The notes: generated by a model not told the origin, from the letters alone. A stretch of DNA of 13,129 bases from an uncultured Pseudomonadota bacterium (GCA_937967875.1 CALBTQ010000419.1:1-13129), one strand, 5' to 3'. Shown: positions 5,938 to 12,647, numbered from the stretch's first letter. Numbers and translations: made by a program.

Positions 5938-6963
5938 ATGGACGTCACCGTCATCGGGTTGGCCGGGTGCGGCAAATCGACGCTGCTGGCCGCGCTGACC
6001 GGTCAGGATGCGGGCAAGGCGCAGATCGCCACGGTCAAGGTGCCCGATCCGCGCCTGGATAAATTGGTCGAGATTTATCACCCGAAAAAAACGACCCACG
6101 CGGAAATTCGCGCGCGTGAAGCCGCCTGGCCCGGCGCCGGCGAAGGCAAGCGCCGCAGCGAAATGGAGCGCTACCTCGATCTGATCAAAGGGTCGAGTCT
6201 GTTCATTCACGTGGTGCGCGCCTGCATGACGCCCGCCGCCGCCGACGAACCCGACGTGTCGCGCGATCTGGCCAAGCTCGACGGCGAGATGATCTTCGCC
6301 GACCTGTTCGCCCTCGAGCGTCTGCTCGAACGCGAACGCGTGCAGCCGATGGACTCAACGCGCAAACACGCCGTGCTCAAGGCCAAGGAACTGCTCGAAA
6401 GCGAACAGCCGCTGTGGAGCGCCGAACTCGACGAGCACGACCGCGCCGGTCTGACCGGCCTGAATCTCGTCACGCTCACGCCGCAGTTGATCGTGATCAA
6501 CCTCGACGAAAACACGCCGCCCGACAACGCGCCGCTGCCCGCGCCCACCGTGCTTTGGGGCCGCCAGGCGATTCCCGTGTGCCTGACCGTCGCCGCCGAG
6601 GTCGCCACGCTGCCGCCCGACGAGCAGGACGCCTTCGCCGCCGAAATGGGCCTGGGCGAGCCCGCCGCCCACCGCATCGCCCGCGCGGCGTTCGCGCAGT
6701 TGAATCTGATCAGCTTTTTCACCGTCGGCGACGACGACTGCCACGCGTGGCCCGTGCCCACCGGCACCACCGCGCAAAAGGCCGCCGGGTCGATCCACTC
6801 CGACCTCGAACGCGGCTTCATCCGCGCCGAGATCGTCCCCTACCAGACGCTGGTCGATCTGGGCTCGCTTAAGGCCTGCCGCGACACCGGCAAGCTGCAG
6901 GTGGAAGGCAAAAATTACGTGCTCAGCGACGGGGAGATCATGCACGTGCGGTTCAACGTATGA
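5938..6963 (+). CDS. Divergent YchF-like P-loop NTPase with TGS domain
   Basis: 341 residues, slightly shorter than the usual ~363 of YchF/OLA1, the ribosome-associated Obg-like ATPases. Visible: P-loop GLAGCGKST (7-15); the family signature VKVPDPRLDKL (33-43) followed by HPKK (48-51); an NLDE (188-191) in the place of the YchF NxxE base-recognition motif; and a C-terminal TGS/DUF933 domain from about 259, with ISFFTVG, TGTTAQKAAG and the ending HVRFNV, all close to canonical YchF. The middle helical domain is present (about 108-160). The odd part is the G3/switch region: where YchF has a DIAGLVKGASKGEG-type block, this protein has only REAAWPGAGEGK (60-71), without the Asp that holds magnesium. 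It is therefore a divergent member or paralogue, possibly altered in hydrolysis or in its switching. It overlaps the next gene by ATGA. Confidence 0.88.
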   Translation: MDVTVIGLAGCGKSTLLAALTGQDAGKAQIATVKVPDPRLDKLVEIYHPKKTTHAEIRAREAAWPGAGEGKRRSEMERYLDLIKGSSLFIHVVRACMTPAAADEPDVSRDLAKLDGEMIFADLFALERLLERERVQPMDSTRKHAVLKAKELLESEQPLWSAELDEHDRAGLTGLNLVTLTPQLIVINLDENTPPDNAPLPAPTVLWGRQAIPVCLTVAAEVATLPPDEQDAFAAEMGLGEPAAHRIARAAFAQLNLISFFTVGDDDCHAWPVPTGTTAQKAAGSIHSDLERGFIRAEIVPYQTLVDLGSLKACRDTGKLQVEGKNYVLSDGEIMHVRFNV

Positions 6964-7412
6964 TCGAACTGAGTTTCGCGTCCGACTTAAGCATCTCGCG
7001 CGAGGCGCTGTGGACCGGCGTATCCACGATGCGCGGGGTCAACTATGAATTGCGGCCGCTGCTGCGCATGACCTGGCCGCGCCGCCTGGACGATTATCTC
7101 CTCGACGAAGCGCCGACCGGCGAGATTCTCTTCCGCAGTTGGCTGCTGTTGTTCGGCCTGCTGCCGGTCGATCGGCACAGCCTGATCCTCAAAGAAGTGC
7201 GCCCCGGCGCGGGCTTCATCGAAGAGTCCTTCAGTTGGACCAACCGCCTCTGGCGGCACGAGCGCACGCTCGAAACGCTCGGCCCCGGCCGCTGCCGCCT
7301 GCGCGACCGCCTGACCTTCGCCCCGCGCCTCGCGCCGCTGCAACCGCTGATGCGCGCCTTCGTGAACATCCTGTTCACCCACCGCCACAGCGTGCTGCGC
7401 AAACGTTTTTAA
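6960..7412 (+). CDS. SRPBCC-like (START/polyketide-cyclase fold) protein
   Basis: 150 residues resembling small SRPBCC proteins, cytosolic beta-grasp-over-helix folds that bind hydrophobic ligands. The supporting pattern is FASDLSISREALW at the N terminus (first strand, then helix), LLPVDRHSLILKEV (67-80), GFIEESFSWTNRLWRHERTL (85-104), CRLRDRLTFAPR (112-123), and a C-terminal long helix ending in FTHRHSVLRKRF. The ATG overlaps the YchF-like stop (ATGA, 6960-6963), indicating translational coupling and probably a shared role. No ligand or catalytic residue can be named. Its end lies only 13 bases from the convergent, AT-rich TAC operon and marks the island edge. Confidence 0.72.
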   Translation: MIELSFASDLSISREALWTGVSTMRGVNYELRPLLRMTWPRRLDDYLLDEAPTGEILFRSWLLLFGLLPVDRHSLILKEVRPGAGFIEESFSWTNRLWRHERTLETLGPGRCRLRDRLTFAPRLAPLQPLMRAFVNILFTHRHSVLRKRF

Positions 7413-7425
7413 TTACATGTGATAT

Positions 7426-7941
7426 TTAATTCTTCTTCTTGATGGATGTCTTTTTTTTACTAACTTTTTCTTTATCAATAAGTTGTTTTGCCTTTTTATT
7501 GTCGCTGATTTCCAATTTAGGGGGAACCCGGAAAAGAGGTATCGGCTCCATGTTAATCCCCATTCTACCAAGCTCGGAGTGTACAAGTTCACGAAAATAC
7601 GGATAAACATTGAACGGAGCGTTTCTATCCGCAAAATCCCTGACATCGTCTTTTTGAACAACATAATCGTCGGGATAACCATAGGCCACTCGATATTTAG
7701 AATCTATTTGAAAGTAGATTTTCTCAGCCTCTTCCGCATCCACCGCCTGTAGTTTGAAGGTAACCATAATTTCGATTTTTCTTGTTTTGGGCAAAATCTT
7801 ATATGAACAAGAAATGAACAATCTTAGCCCTGGCGGTTCCGGCGGCAGTTCTTCTGGGAAATAATTGGTGAAAGCCGTAGATTTTATCAAGTGGAGATTT
7901 TCTAATTTAACAACCTTCCATAACGGATCAACTACAGACAT
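7426..7941 (-). CDS. SecB-like chaperone of a TAC system
   Basis: 171 residues. The segment NVYPYFRELVHSELGRMG (111-128) followed by PIPLFRVPP (133-141) matches the SecB signature: a Y/F-P-Y-x-R-x-x-V helix, then a glycine turn and a proline-rich strand. Upstream, TFKLQAVDAEEAEKIYFQ (61-78) and KYRVAYGY (82-89) fit SecB beta strands. The C terminus is a lysine-rich tail (160-170). SecB-like proteins in TAC systems bind an aggregation-prone extension of the antitoxin, protecting it from proteolysis so that it can inhibit the toxin. The gene follows the antitoxin with a one-base TAATG overlap. It is likely specific to its antitoxin rather than the general export SecB. Its AT-rich composition contrasts with the flanks. 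Confidence 0.83.
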   Translation of the reverse strand: MSVVDPLWKVVKLENLHLIKSTAFTNYFPEELPPEPPGLRLFISCSYKILPKTRKIEIMVTFKLQAVDAEEAEKIYFQIDSKYRVAYGYPDDYVVQKDDVRDFADRNAPFNVYPYFRELVHSELGRMGINMEPIPLFRVPPKLEISDNKKAKQLIDKEKVSKKKTSIKKKN

Positions 7942-8339
7942 TATATTGCCAACCCTTCCATTTCCTTCGCATCTTCAATATTTGTATCCATAAATTTTGC
8001 TTTTCCCCATCGGCTGGGTTGAATTAATTTTCCGCCTTGAAAATTGATTTCTTTATCAGCACAAGCAACTTGAATTTCCGAAATTTTAAAATGAATTTCC
8101 CCTCCCAATGCATAGGCCATCGCCGCAAGGGAACGAAGAGACGCATTTTTACCGTTCAGCCGTTGAGTAACATTGGCGCGCGTCGTGTTAAGTCGTCTGG
8201 CCAATTCAGCTCGACTGATTTTCTTATTTTCCATCCATTCACAAATCATTTCGGTAGCTTCCAGAACCGCTTTTTCCTCGGCAAAAAGTTTCGCAAATTG
8301 AGGATCGTTTTTAATCTTGGCTTCCAAAATCGATTTCAT
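7941..8339 (-). CDS. HigA-like HTH antitoxin with C-terminal extension (TAC antitoxin)
   Basis: 132 residues. A Cro/C1-type helix-turn-helix lies at about 32-75: NKKISRAELARRLNTTRA (38-55), then NVTQRLNGKNASLRSLAAMA, a close match to HigA/XRE antitoxins. A helix (1-30) precedes it. Beyond the HTH, residues 84-132 form an extra tail containing a hydrophobic strand (HFKISEIQV) and GKLIQPSRWGKAKFMDTN. Antitoxins of TAC systems carry such a tail as the chaperone-addiction (ChAD) region, bound by the SecB-like partner. The start at 8337-8339 is preferred over an upstream ATG at 8369 because AAGGAG precedes it by eight bases and its ATG overlaps the toxin stop (ATGA). It presumably binds operators upstream of the toxin gene and represses the operon. 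Confidence 0.85.
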   Translation of the reverse strand: MKSILEAKIKNDPQFAKLFAEEKAVLEATEMICEWMENKKISRAELARRLNTTRANVTQRLNGKNASLRSLAAMAYALGGEIHFKISEIQVACADKEINFQGGKLIQPSRWGKAKFMDTNIEDAKEMEGLAI

Positions 8340-8749
8340 TGTCTTTGCTCCTTCAACATCACCAACCACTCTGATCTTATTCGTTTCGCTCGCTCAACAA
8401 CTTGAGGTGATAGTTTGTCCCCTTTCTTTTTACATCCATTGGTGAGGAAAAAACATTTCATACCTCTTCCTGTTTCCGCAAAGAAACCCAAAATCCGACA
8501 CTGGAATTTTTTAAATTCCCAAATGTCGCCATCAACCTTTTTAAATTGTTCTCGATTAAAGATTAATCCGGTTTCCGCCATTCTCTCGAATAATGAATAC
8601 AATGCAACATAATGTCTTATTCCGTTTGCGTCGTTCTTTAGCTCGTCCAGAAACTCTTCCGCTTCATATTTGCCATTGCTGCCACAGGCAAAAACAATAT
8701 GAAAACGACTTCCACGAGCCGCAACTCGGAAATCATCAACCAGCGACAA
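8336..8749 (-). CDS. HigB/RelE-superfamily toxin (TAC toxin)
   Basis: 137 residues from a TTG start. The pattern is that of the RelE/HigB phage-derived Gp49-like toxins: helices FLDELKNDANGIRHYV (33-48) and LFERMAETG (53-61), then strands DGDIWEFKKFQCRILGFF (73-90), with R85 at the usual basic position, CFFLTNGCKKKGDKLSP (99-115) and a C-terminal helix. Family members are ribosome-dependent mRNA endonucleases; the lysine cluster 107-109 and R85 are candidate functional residues. The TTG at 8747-8749 has GAGGAG (8756-8761) six bases upstream, better than the GTG at 8768-8770, which has no Shine-Dalgarno and would add seven residues. The stop overlaps the antitoxin start (ATGA). Gene order toxin-antitoxin-chaperone is that of known TAC loci. 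Confidence 0.85.
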   Translation of the reverse strand: MSLVDDFRVAARGSRFHIVFACGSNGKYEAEEFLDELKNDANGIRHYVALYSLFERMAETGLIFNREQFKKVDGDIWEFKKFQCRILGFFAETGRGMKCFFLTNGCKKKGDKLSPQVVERAKRIRSEWLVMLKEQRQ

Positions 8750-8784
8750 TGTTAACTCCTCGATTAACACATTGCAAGAAAAAA

Positions 8785-8814
8785 GTGCACGAAAAATTTA
8801 ATAATTTTTGGCAC
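8785..8814 (-). promoter_or_regulatory. Inverted repeat in the TAC leader (operator or attenuator)
   Basis: AAAAATT (8792-8798) and AATTTTT (8803-8809) pair around TAAT. The symmetry continues outward with GTGC (8785-8788) and GCAC (8811-8814) after short unpaired bases. On the minus strand the structure is followed by TTTTTT, so it could form a weak terminator-like leader as well as an antitoxin operator. It lies 36 bases before the toxin start. Confidence 0.45.
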
Positions 8815-8841
8815 ATTATTACTATTTATAGTTTTTATCAA
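8815..8841 (-). promoter_or_regulatory. Candidate TAC promoter with palindromic operator in the spacer
   Basis: On the minus strand, TTGATA (8836-8841) and AATAAT (8815-8820) each match consensus at five of six positions, with a short 15-base spacer. The spacer contains ACTATTTATAGT (8821-8832), a 5-2-5 palindrome, which is where an HTH antitoxin would bind to repress its own operon. Confidence 0.42.
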
Positions 8842-8975
8842 ATGCGATATTGCGGTAATCAATTACTTTCTAATTATGTATATCCCTTACAGATAATTAA
8901 GAAAAACGCCTGTTGACAACAATTAAAAGCGGTGCGACAGATCATTGATTCGCTCAATCTTCCCGTGGAGAGCCC

Positions 8976-10325
8976 ATGTTGAAACCCTTGCGCGTGTTGT
9001 TGATTCTCTTGCTGTCGGCGCTGACGCTGGCGGCATGCGGGAGCAAATTCCATCCGCCGGCGGCGCTGCCGATCACGGCGAACCGGACGATCACCTCGCC
9101 CGACGGCGCGGCGACGCTCACCTGGCTCGGCGGCGCGCGGGTGCTCAAGCTGCGCGGCTCGCACCGCGAGATGGGCTACAACCACGGCTATCTGCTCGCG
9201 CCGGAGATCATGAACATGCTCAACATCTACGGCGCGTTCGTGCTCACCGAGTTCAAGCAGGATTATGACACGCTGCTCGCCTTGCAGCCGCGCTTTGATT
9301 GGGGCGAATACGGCGACGAACTGACCGGCATGCTCGCCGGGTTGCGCGACGCTCTGGAGCCGGAGCAACGCCTGGTGACGCTGCCGGGCCGCGAGCCGCA
9401 TGCGGTGACGCTGGCCGACCTGCAATTGATGAACACCATGGGCGACTGGCTGATCGGCGCGTTCGCCTGCTCGAGCCTGAGCGTGTGGGGCCAGAACCGC
9501 GCGGACGGCTCGACGCTGCTGGCGCGCAATTTCGATTGGATGACCGATCCGACGCACATGATCATGGACCACCAGTTGATCATCGCCTATGCGCCCGACG
9601 ACGCGCCGCGCTGGATCAACGTGACCTTCGTCGGCGACATCGGCTGCATCAGCGGCATCAACGAACACGGCGCCTGCGCGGTGATTCACGTGTCGCTCAA
9701 CGAGGTGCACGCGACGACCGACGACGGCCTCGTGCCCGGCACGCTCGCCCTGCGCCGCGTGCTGGAAAAAATGGGACCGGCCAGCGTGCCCGCCGACGCC
9801 GACGCGATGCTCGACGCGATGCCGCAAATGGGCCAGTACCTGTATCATCTGGCGTTCCCGGCGACCGGCCGCGCCGACGACGAAACGGCCGGGGTGCTCG
9901 AATACAACGGCGACAGCGCGCACGCCGACGGCCGCGCCACGCATCGCCGCCCGAGCGACAACCTGACCGTGTCGCGCAATCCGCTGGTCAATCAGCGCCT
10001 GGCGCGCACCGACACGCTGCTGAACGCCAACCACTACCTCAAACGCGAACGCTCGATCCCGCTGCTGTACAGTTCGGGCCAGTACATGGGCATGAAGCGC
10101 GCGCTGTACGCGGCGGCCAAGGACGGCGACGTCGAGGTTATGGAAGCGCTCAACGCGATGGCCGACGTGGGCTTCACGCCCTCGTTCATCATCGGTCCGT
10201 GGATCACGCTGCACACGGTGGTGTTCGAACCGCAGCAGATGCGCCTGCACGTCTTCCAGGCGCGCGACGGCAAACCGGGCTACGACAACCCCCGCGTCGG
10301 TTTTCCTTTTAGTGCATTATATTAG
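8976..10325 (+). CDS. Lipoprotein, C45/AAT-like NTN hydrolase
   Basis: 449 residues. A type II signal peptide ends at the lipobox LAAC (C21). The body resembles the acyl-CoA:6-APA acyltransferase / C45 autoproteolytic family of NTN hydrolases: LRGSHREMGYNHGYLLAPE (59-77) is the pre-nucleophile signature, FACSSLSVWG (163-172) places C165 as the likely nucleophile and self-cleavage point, LLARNFDW (181-188) follows, and ISGINEHGACAVIH matches the next conserved strand. Such enzymes cleave themselves before the Cys, then hydrolyse or transfer amide-linked acyl groups. As a lipoprotein it would act in the periplasm or at the cell surface; the substrate is unknown. Unlike the other two lipoproteins here it has no Asp tether. 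The ATG at 8976 follows GTGGAG by five bases; a TTGACA at 8913-8918 may be its -35, but no good -10 follows. Confidence 0.85.
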   Translation: MLKPLRVLLILLLSALTLAACGSKFHPPAALPITANRTITSPDGAATLTWLGGARVLKLRGSHREMGYNHGYLLAPEIMNMLNIYGAFVLTEFKQDYDTLLALQPRFDWGEYGDELTGMLAGLRDALEPEQRLVTLPGREPHAVTLADLQLMNTMGDWLIGAFACSSLSVWGQNRADGSTLLARNFDWMTDPTHMIMDHQLIIAYAPDDAPRWINVTFVGDIGCISGINEHGACAVIHVSLNEVHATTDDGLVPGTLALRRVLEKMGPASVPADADAMLDAMPQMGQYLYHLAFPATGRADDETAGVLEYNGDSAHADGRATHRRPSDNLTVSRNPLVNQRLARTDTLLNANHYLKRERSIPLLYSSGQYMGMKRALYAAAKDGDVEVMEALNAMADVGFTPSFIIGPWITLHTVVFEPQQMRLHVFQARDGKPGYDNPRVGFPFSALY

Positions 10326-10346
10326 TGATAAATAATCATTATCACT
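10324..10346. terminator. AT-rich inverted repeat between convergent genes
   Basis: AGTGATAA (10324-10331) and TTATCACT (10339-10346) pair perfectly over 8 bases around a 7-base loop, covering both convergent stop codons. The stem is AT-rich and has no clear U-tract, so it is at best a weak bidirectional terminator. Confidence 0.38.
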
Positions 10347-12021
10347 TAGCCAGCAGGGCGTCGCAGTCGATGAATTGCGCGCTCGCCGGGTCCTTCAGCG
10401 GCGAATAGCAGTACTCGTACATGTGCGTGATTTCGGTGATGCGCACGAAGTAGTCGGTCGGATCGCCCTTCTCGTCGTACACGTAGCGGTCGGGAACGTA
10501 CACGTACTCGCCGTCGGGCAGCGACCACAAATCCCAATACTCGAAGTCTTCGAGATACTCCACCGCCTCGGTGAAGTGCTCGATGATCAACTGCGCCTCA
10601 CGGTTGGTCAGCGGCAGACCGTTGGCCGCGGCGATGACCAGCAGCGCCGCCACATCCGGATACCACTCGACGTAATTGCCGGCCAGCGGATGATCTTCCA
10701 GCTTGTCCATGCGCGCGGCGAGGCCTTCCAGCAGTTCGCGCGCCGTTTCGTTATCGCCGAAGGTCAGCGCCATGGACACCGCCGAAACGTGGTAGCCCCA
10801 GATCATGTTGGTCGACCAGTAGTGGCTGAGCATGGCGATCAACTCGTACAGACCGCCGTCGCCGTCCTTGCAATCGTTGCCCTGGTCGTTGCCGTAGGCG
10901 ATGTACGCGGCGGCGATTTTCGGATTGCACTCGGCGTTGGGGAAGATCAGATCGTAGTTGGTGTAGCTGGCGAAATCGTCGACAAGGCCGTACTCGGTGC
11001 GTGGCAGGAACACCTCGCCGTTCTCGCCCTTGGTGTAAATCTTGTAGCCCTTGTCCACGATGTCTTGGCACATACGCACGATCTGCCGGTACAGCTTGAC
11101 CGCCGCCTCGACCATCTCCGCATCGTCGCTTTCGTGGATCAGCCGCGCGAGAAACTGCACATCGCGGAACAGGTACGGGAAATCGTCCTTCGAACGCTTG
11201 TTGCGCACGTAGATGTCGCCCCAGGTCGGATTCTCCGGGTTGTGCCAGGTGTCGTGACGTCGCGCCTCTTCCTCGTAGCGCACCGGTTCGTAATCGGCGT
11301 AGGCCTGTTCGCCGTCGGCCGTCTCATAGGCATAGCTGCGGTAGAAAATCGTGCGCGCCATCAGATAGTCGATCACCGGGTCCTCGTCGGCCCAGATCAT
11401 GCCGTCGTAGGTGGCCGACAAACCGCGCATGTAGCCCAGCGCCACCTCACGCGCGTCCGCGTCGCCGGTGGACAGAAACAGGCCGATCGCCGCGGGCAGC
11501 AGGCGCGTGCTCTTGGCCGTCGTATTGTCAGGCGGAGAGTCGAAGGTGAAGGTCACCAGATCGCCCGTTTTCACCGCCTTGGAGTTGGTCCACCAAATCA
11601 TGTACGGCGGATCGCCGTCGGGGTTGTCTTCCGGCACGCCAAAGGAATGCTTGGCCGCCCAGCGGTAAAAATCGACGCCCTTATAAAACGATTTCATCGT
11701 CTGGGTGAACGCGGCGACCTCGCCGGCCGTGGGGGCCGTGCCTTCCTGCTCGCGCTCGATGGTAAACGGCATGGCGGCGGGCGGATCGACGATATCCTCG
11801 GGCACGGTGTCGTCGTCGCCGGTATCGTCGTCGCCGGTGTCGTCATCCGGCGTGGCGTCGTCATCGTCGTCGTCCGGCGTCGCGTCGTCGTCATCGTCAT
11901 CGGGCGTCGCATCGTCGTCGGTCGAGGCCGCATCGTCGTTGTCGTCATCGTCATCGCCGCAGGCGGTCAGCAGCAGCGGGAGGACCAGCAACAAGGCGAG
12001 AATCATCATGGCGTGTTTCAT
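10342..12021 (-). CDS. Poly-Asp lipoprotein of unknown function
   Basis: 559 residues. The signal peptide ends in the lipobox LLTAC (C21), followed by CGDDDDDNDD and an acidic tether (23-76, 32 Asp) that includes the nine-residue repeat ATPDDDDDD and then TGDDD twice. The remaining ~480 residues are mostly amphipathic helix with many Trp and Tyr, e.g. FYRWAAKHSFGVPED, MIWWTNSKAVKTGD, MARTIFYRSYAYE, AAAYIAYGNDQGND, LSHYWSTNMIWGYHVSAV, YWDLWSLPDGEYVY. Repeated helical hairpins suggest an all-alpha toroid or repeat fold, as in some glycan-active proteins, but no catalytic motif or family is recognised. A few Cys (e.g. MCQD, AECNP, NDCKD, YCYS, IDCD) might form disulfides after export. The ATG at 12019-12021 has CGGAGAG upstream. 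Location: outer membrane or cell surface by inference. Confidence 0.82.
   Translation of the reverse strand: MKHAMMILALLLVLPLLLTACGDDDDDNDDAASTDDDATPDDDDDDATPDDDDDDATPDDDTGDDDTGDDDTVPEDIVDPPAAMPFTIEREQEGTAPTAGEVAAFTQTMKSFYKGVDFYRWAAKHSFGVPEDNPDGDPPYMIWWTNSKAVKTGDLVTFTFDSPPDNTTAKSTRLLPAAIGLFLSTGDADAREVALGYMRGLSATYDGMIWADEDPVIDYLMARTIFYRSYAYETADGEQAYADYEPVRYEEEARRHDTWHNPENPTWGDIYVRNKRSKDDFPYLFRDVQFLARLIHESDDAEMVEAAVKLYRQIVRMCQDIVDKGYKIYTKGENGEVFLPRTEYGLVDDFASYTNYDLIFPNAECNPKIAAAYIAYGNDQGNDCKDGDGGLYELIAMLSHYWSTNMIWGYHVSAVSMALTFGDNETARELLEGLAARMDKLEDHPLAGNYVEWYPDVAALLVIAAANGLPLTNREAQLIIEHFTEAVEYLEDFEYWDLWSLPDGEYVYVPDRYVYDEKGDPTDYFVRITEITHMYEYCYSPLKDPASAQFIDCDALLAK
11794..11955 (-). repeat. Asp-tether coding repeats, 27-base period
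   Basis: Codes residues 23-76 of the 559-residue lipoprotein. ATP triplets at residues 38, 47 and 56 show a nine-residue period, i.e. a 27-base DNA repeat (units near 11884-11910, 11857-11883 and a partial one at 11842-11856), followed by two 15-base TGDDD units (11809-11838). Synonymous differences between units show the repeat is not brand new. Confidence 0.8.
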
Positions 12022-12072
12022 GGCGGAACTCTCCGGGACATTTCAACTCATTCCGAACGGGCTATTCAATCT

Positions 12073-12100
12073 TTTATATCATTTTCGCCCGCAATGCCAT
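12073..12100 (-). promoter_or_regulatory. Promoter candidate for the 559-residue lipoprotein
   Basis: On the minus strand ATGGCA (12095-12100, four of six) and TATAAA (12073-12078, five of six) are 16 bases apart, about 50 bases upstream of the start codon, within the 116-base gap after folK. Confidence 0.4.
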
Positions 12101-12137
12101 CCGCATTTACCGCGCCGCCAAGCGAGATTTTAGAGAT

Positions 12138-12647
12138 TCATCGCGTCGGAGCCGACCTCTCGATGCGCCGCACGCCGGCCCATTCGGTGGCCGACAATGT
12201 GCGGGTCAGTTCGGCGACGGTCAGGTTGTACACCGGGTGCACCAGGTCCGGCGCGATCTGCACCAGCGGGATCATCACGAAGGCGCGCTGGGTCATGTAC
12301 GGATGCGGCACCGTGCAGTCCGGGTCCTCGACCACCGATTCGTTATACATCAGCAGGTCGAGGTCGCAGGTGCGATCCTCCCAGCGCGTGTCGCGCGTAC
12401 GGCCCAATTGTTGCTCGATCATCAGCAGTTCGCGCATCAGTTCGTGGGGGGAAAGCAAGGTGTCGACCAGCACGCAGGCATTGATGAACAGGTTCTTGGC
12501 CACGCCGCCGACGGGATCGGTTTCGTAGAAATCGCTGACGGATAGAACGTCCGTACTATCGATGTGGGACACCATCTCGATCGCCCGACGGATCGTGTCG
12601 ATGCGATCTCCCATGGAACTGCCTATCCCGATTGCAGCCAACGGCAT
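12138..12647 (-). CDS. folK: 2-amino-4-hydroxy-6-hydroxymethyldihydropteridine pyrophosphokinase
   Basis: 169 residues, the usual HPPK length. It transfers pyrophosphate from ATP to 6-hydroxymethyl-7,8-dihydropterin, the step before dihydropteroate synthase in folate synthesis (cytoplasm). Motifs: GIGSSMGDR (7-15, usually GSNLGDR), SDFYETDPVGG, LFINACVLVDT, IEQQLGRTRDTRWEDR, and CDLDLLMY, whose two Asp bind magnesium, then PHPYMTQRAFVMIPL. The ATG at 12645-12647 (MPLAAIG) is right at the first strand. The longer ORF upstream is antisense to nadD and not real. There is no Shine-Dalgarno, and a perfect extended -10 lies six bases upstream, so the mRNA may be leaderless. It provides folate for the one-carbon pool on which the formyltransferase family depends, but no operon link exists. 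Confidence 0.96.
   Translation of the reverse strand: MPLAAIGIGSSMGDRIDTIRRAIEMVSHIDSTDVLSVSDFYETDPVGGVAKNLFINACVLVDTLLSPHELMRELLMIEQQLGRTRDTRWEDRTCDLDLLMYNESVVEDPDCTVPHPYMTQRAFVMIPLVQIAPDLVHPVYNLTVAELTRTLSATEWAGVRRIERSAPTR

Larger units (their letters stand above)
7413..8935. mobile_element. AT-rich genomic island carrying a TAC operon
   Basis: Base composition falls abruptly after the SRPBCC stop at 7412 and rises again shortly before the lipoprotein at 8976. Codon use in the three genes inside is rich in AAA, AAT and TTT, unlike neighbours that prefer GC-ending codons. No integrase, transposase, tRNA or clear terminal repeats were seen, so the boundaries are compositional only. The whole content is one toxin-antitoxin-chaperone operon and its upstream region. 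Confidence 0.7.

Noticed and set aside
7352..7402. Terminator for the YchF-SRPBCC transcript
   Set aside because: A T-run (TTTTT) ends the SRPBCC gene, but the preceding hairpin is only three base pairs and lies in coding sequence.
7426..8749. Prophage or restriction-system remnant
   Set aside because: The toxin is of phage Gp49-like ancestry, but no phage structural, integrase or modification genes accompany it; the three genes form a coherent TAC operon.
8750..8770. GTG start for the toxin at 8770
   Set aside because: No Shine-Dalgarno upstream, whereas GAGGAG lies six bases before the in-frame TTG at 8749. Still possible, but less likely.
8874..10250. 458-residue minus-strand ORF
   Set aside because: Antisense to the C45-type lipoprotein, His/Arg/Gln-rich and without motifs.
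10375..12528. 717-residue plus-strand ORF
   Set aside because: Antisense across the 559-residue lipoprotein and folK; its Val/Ile-rich part is the mirror of the Asp codons. No start signal or family motif.
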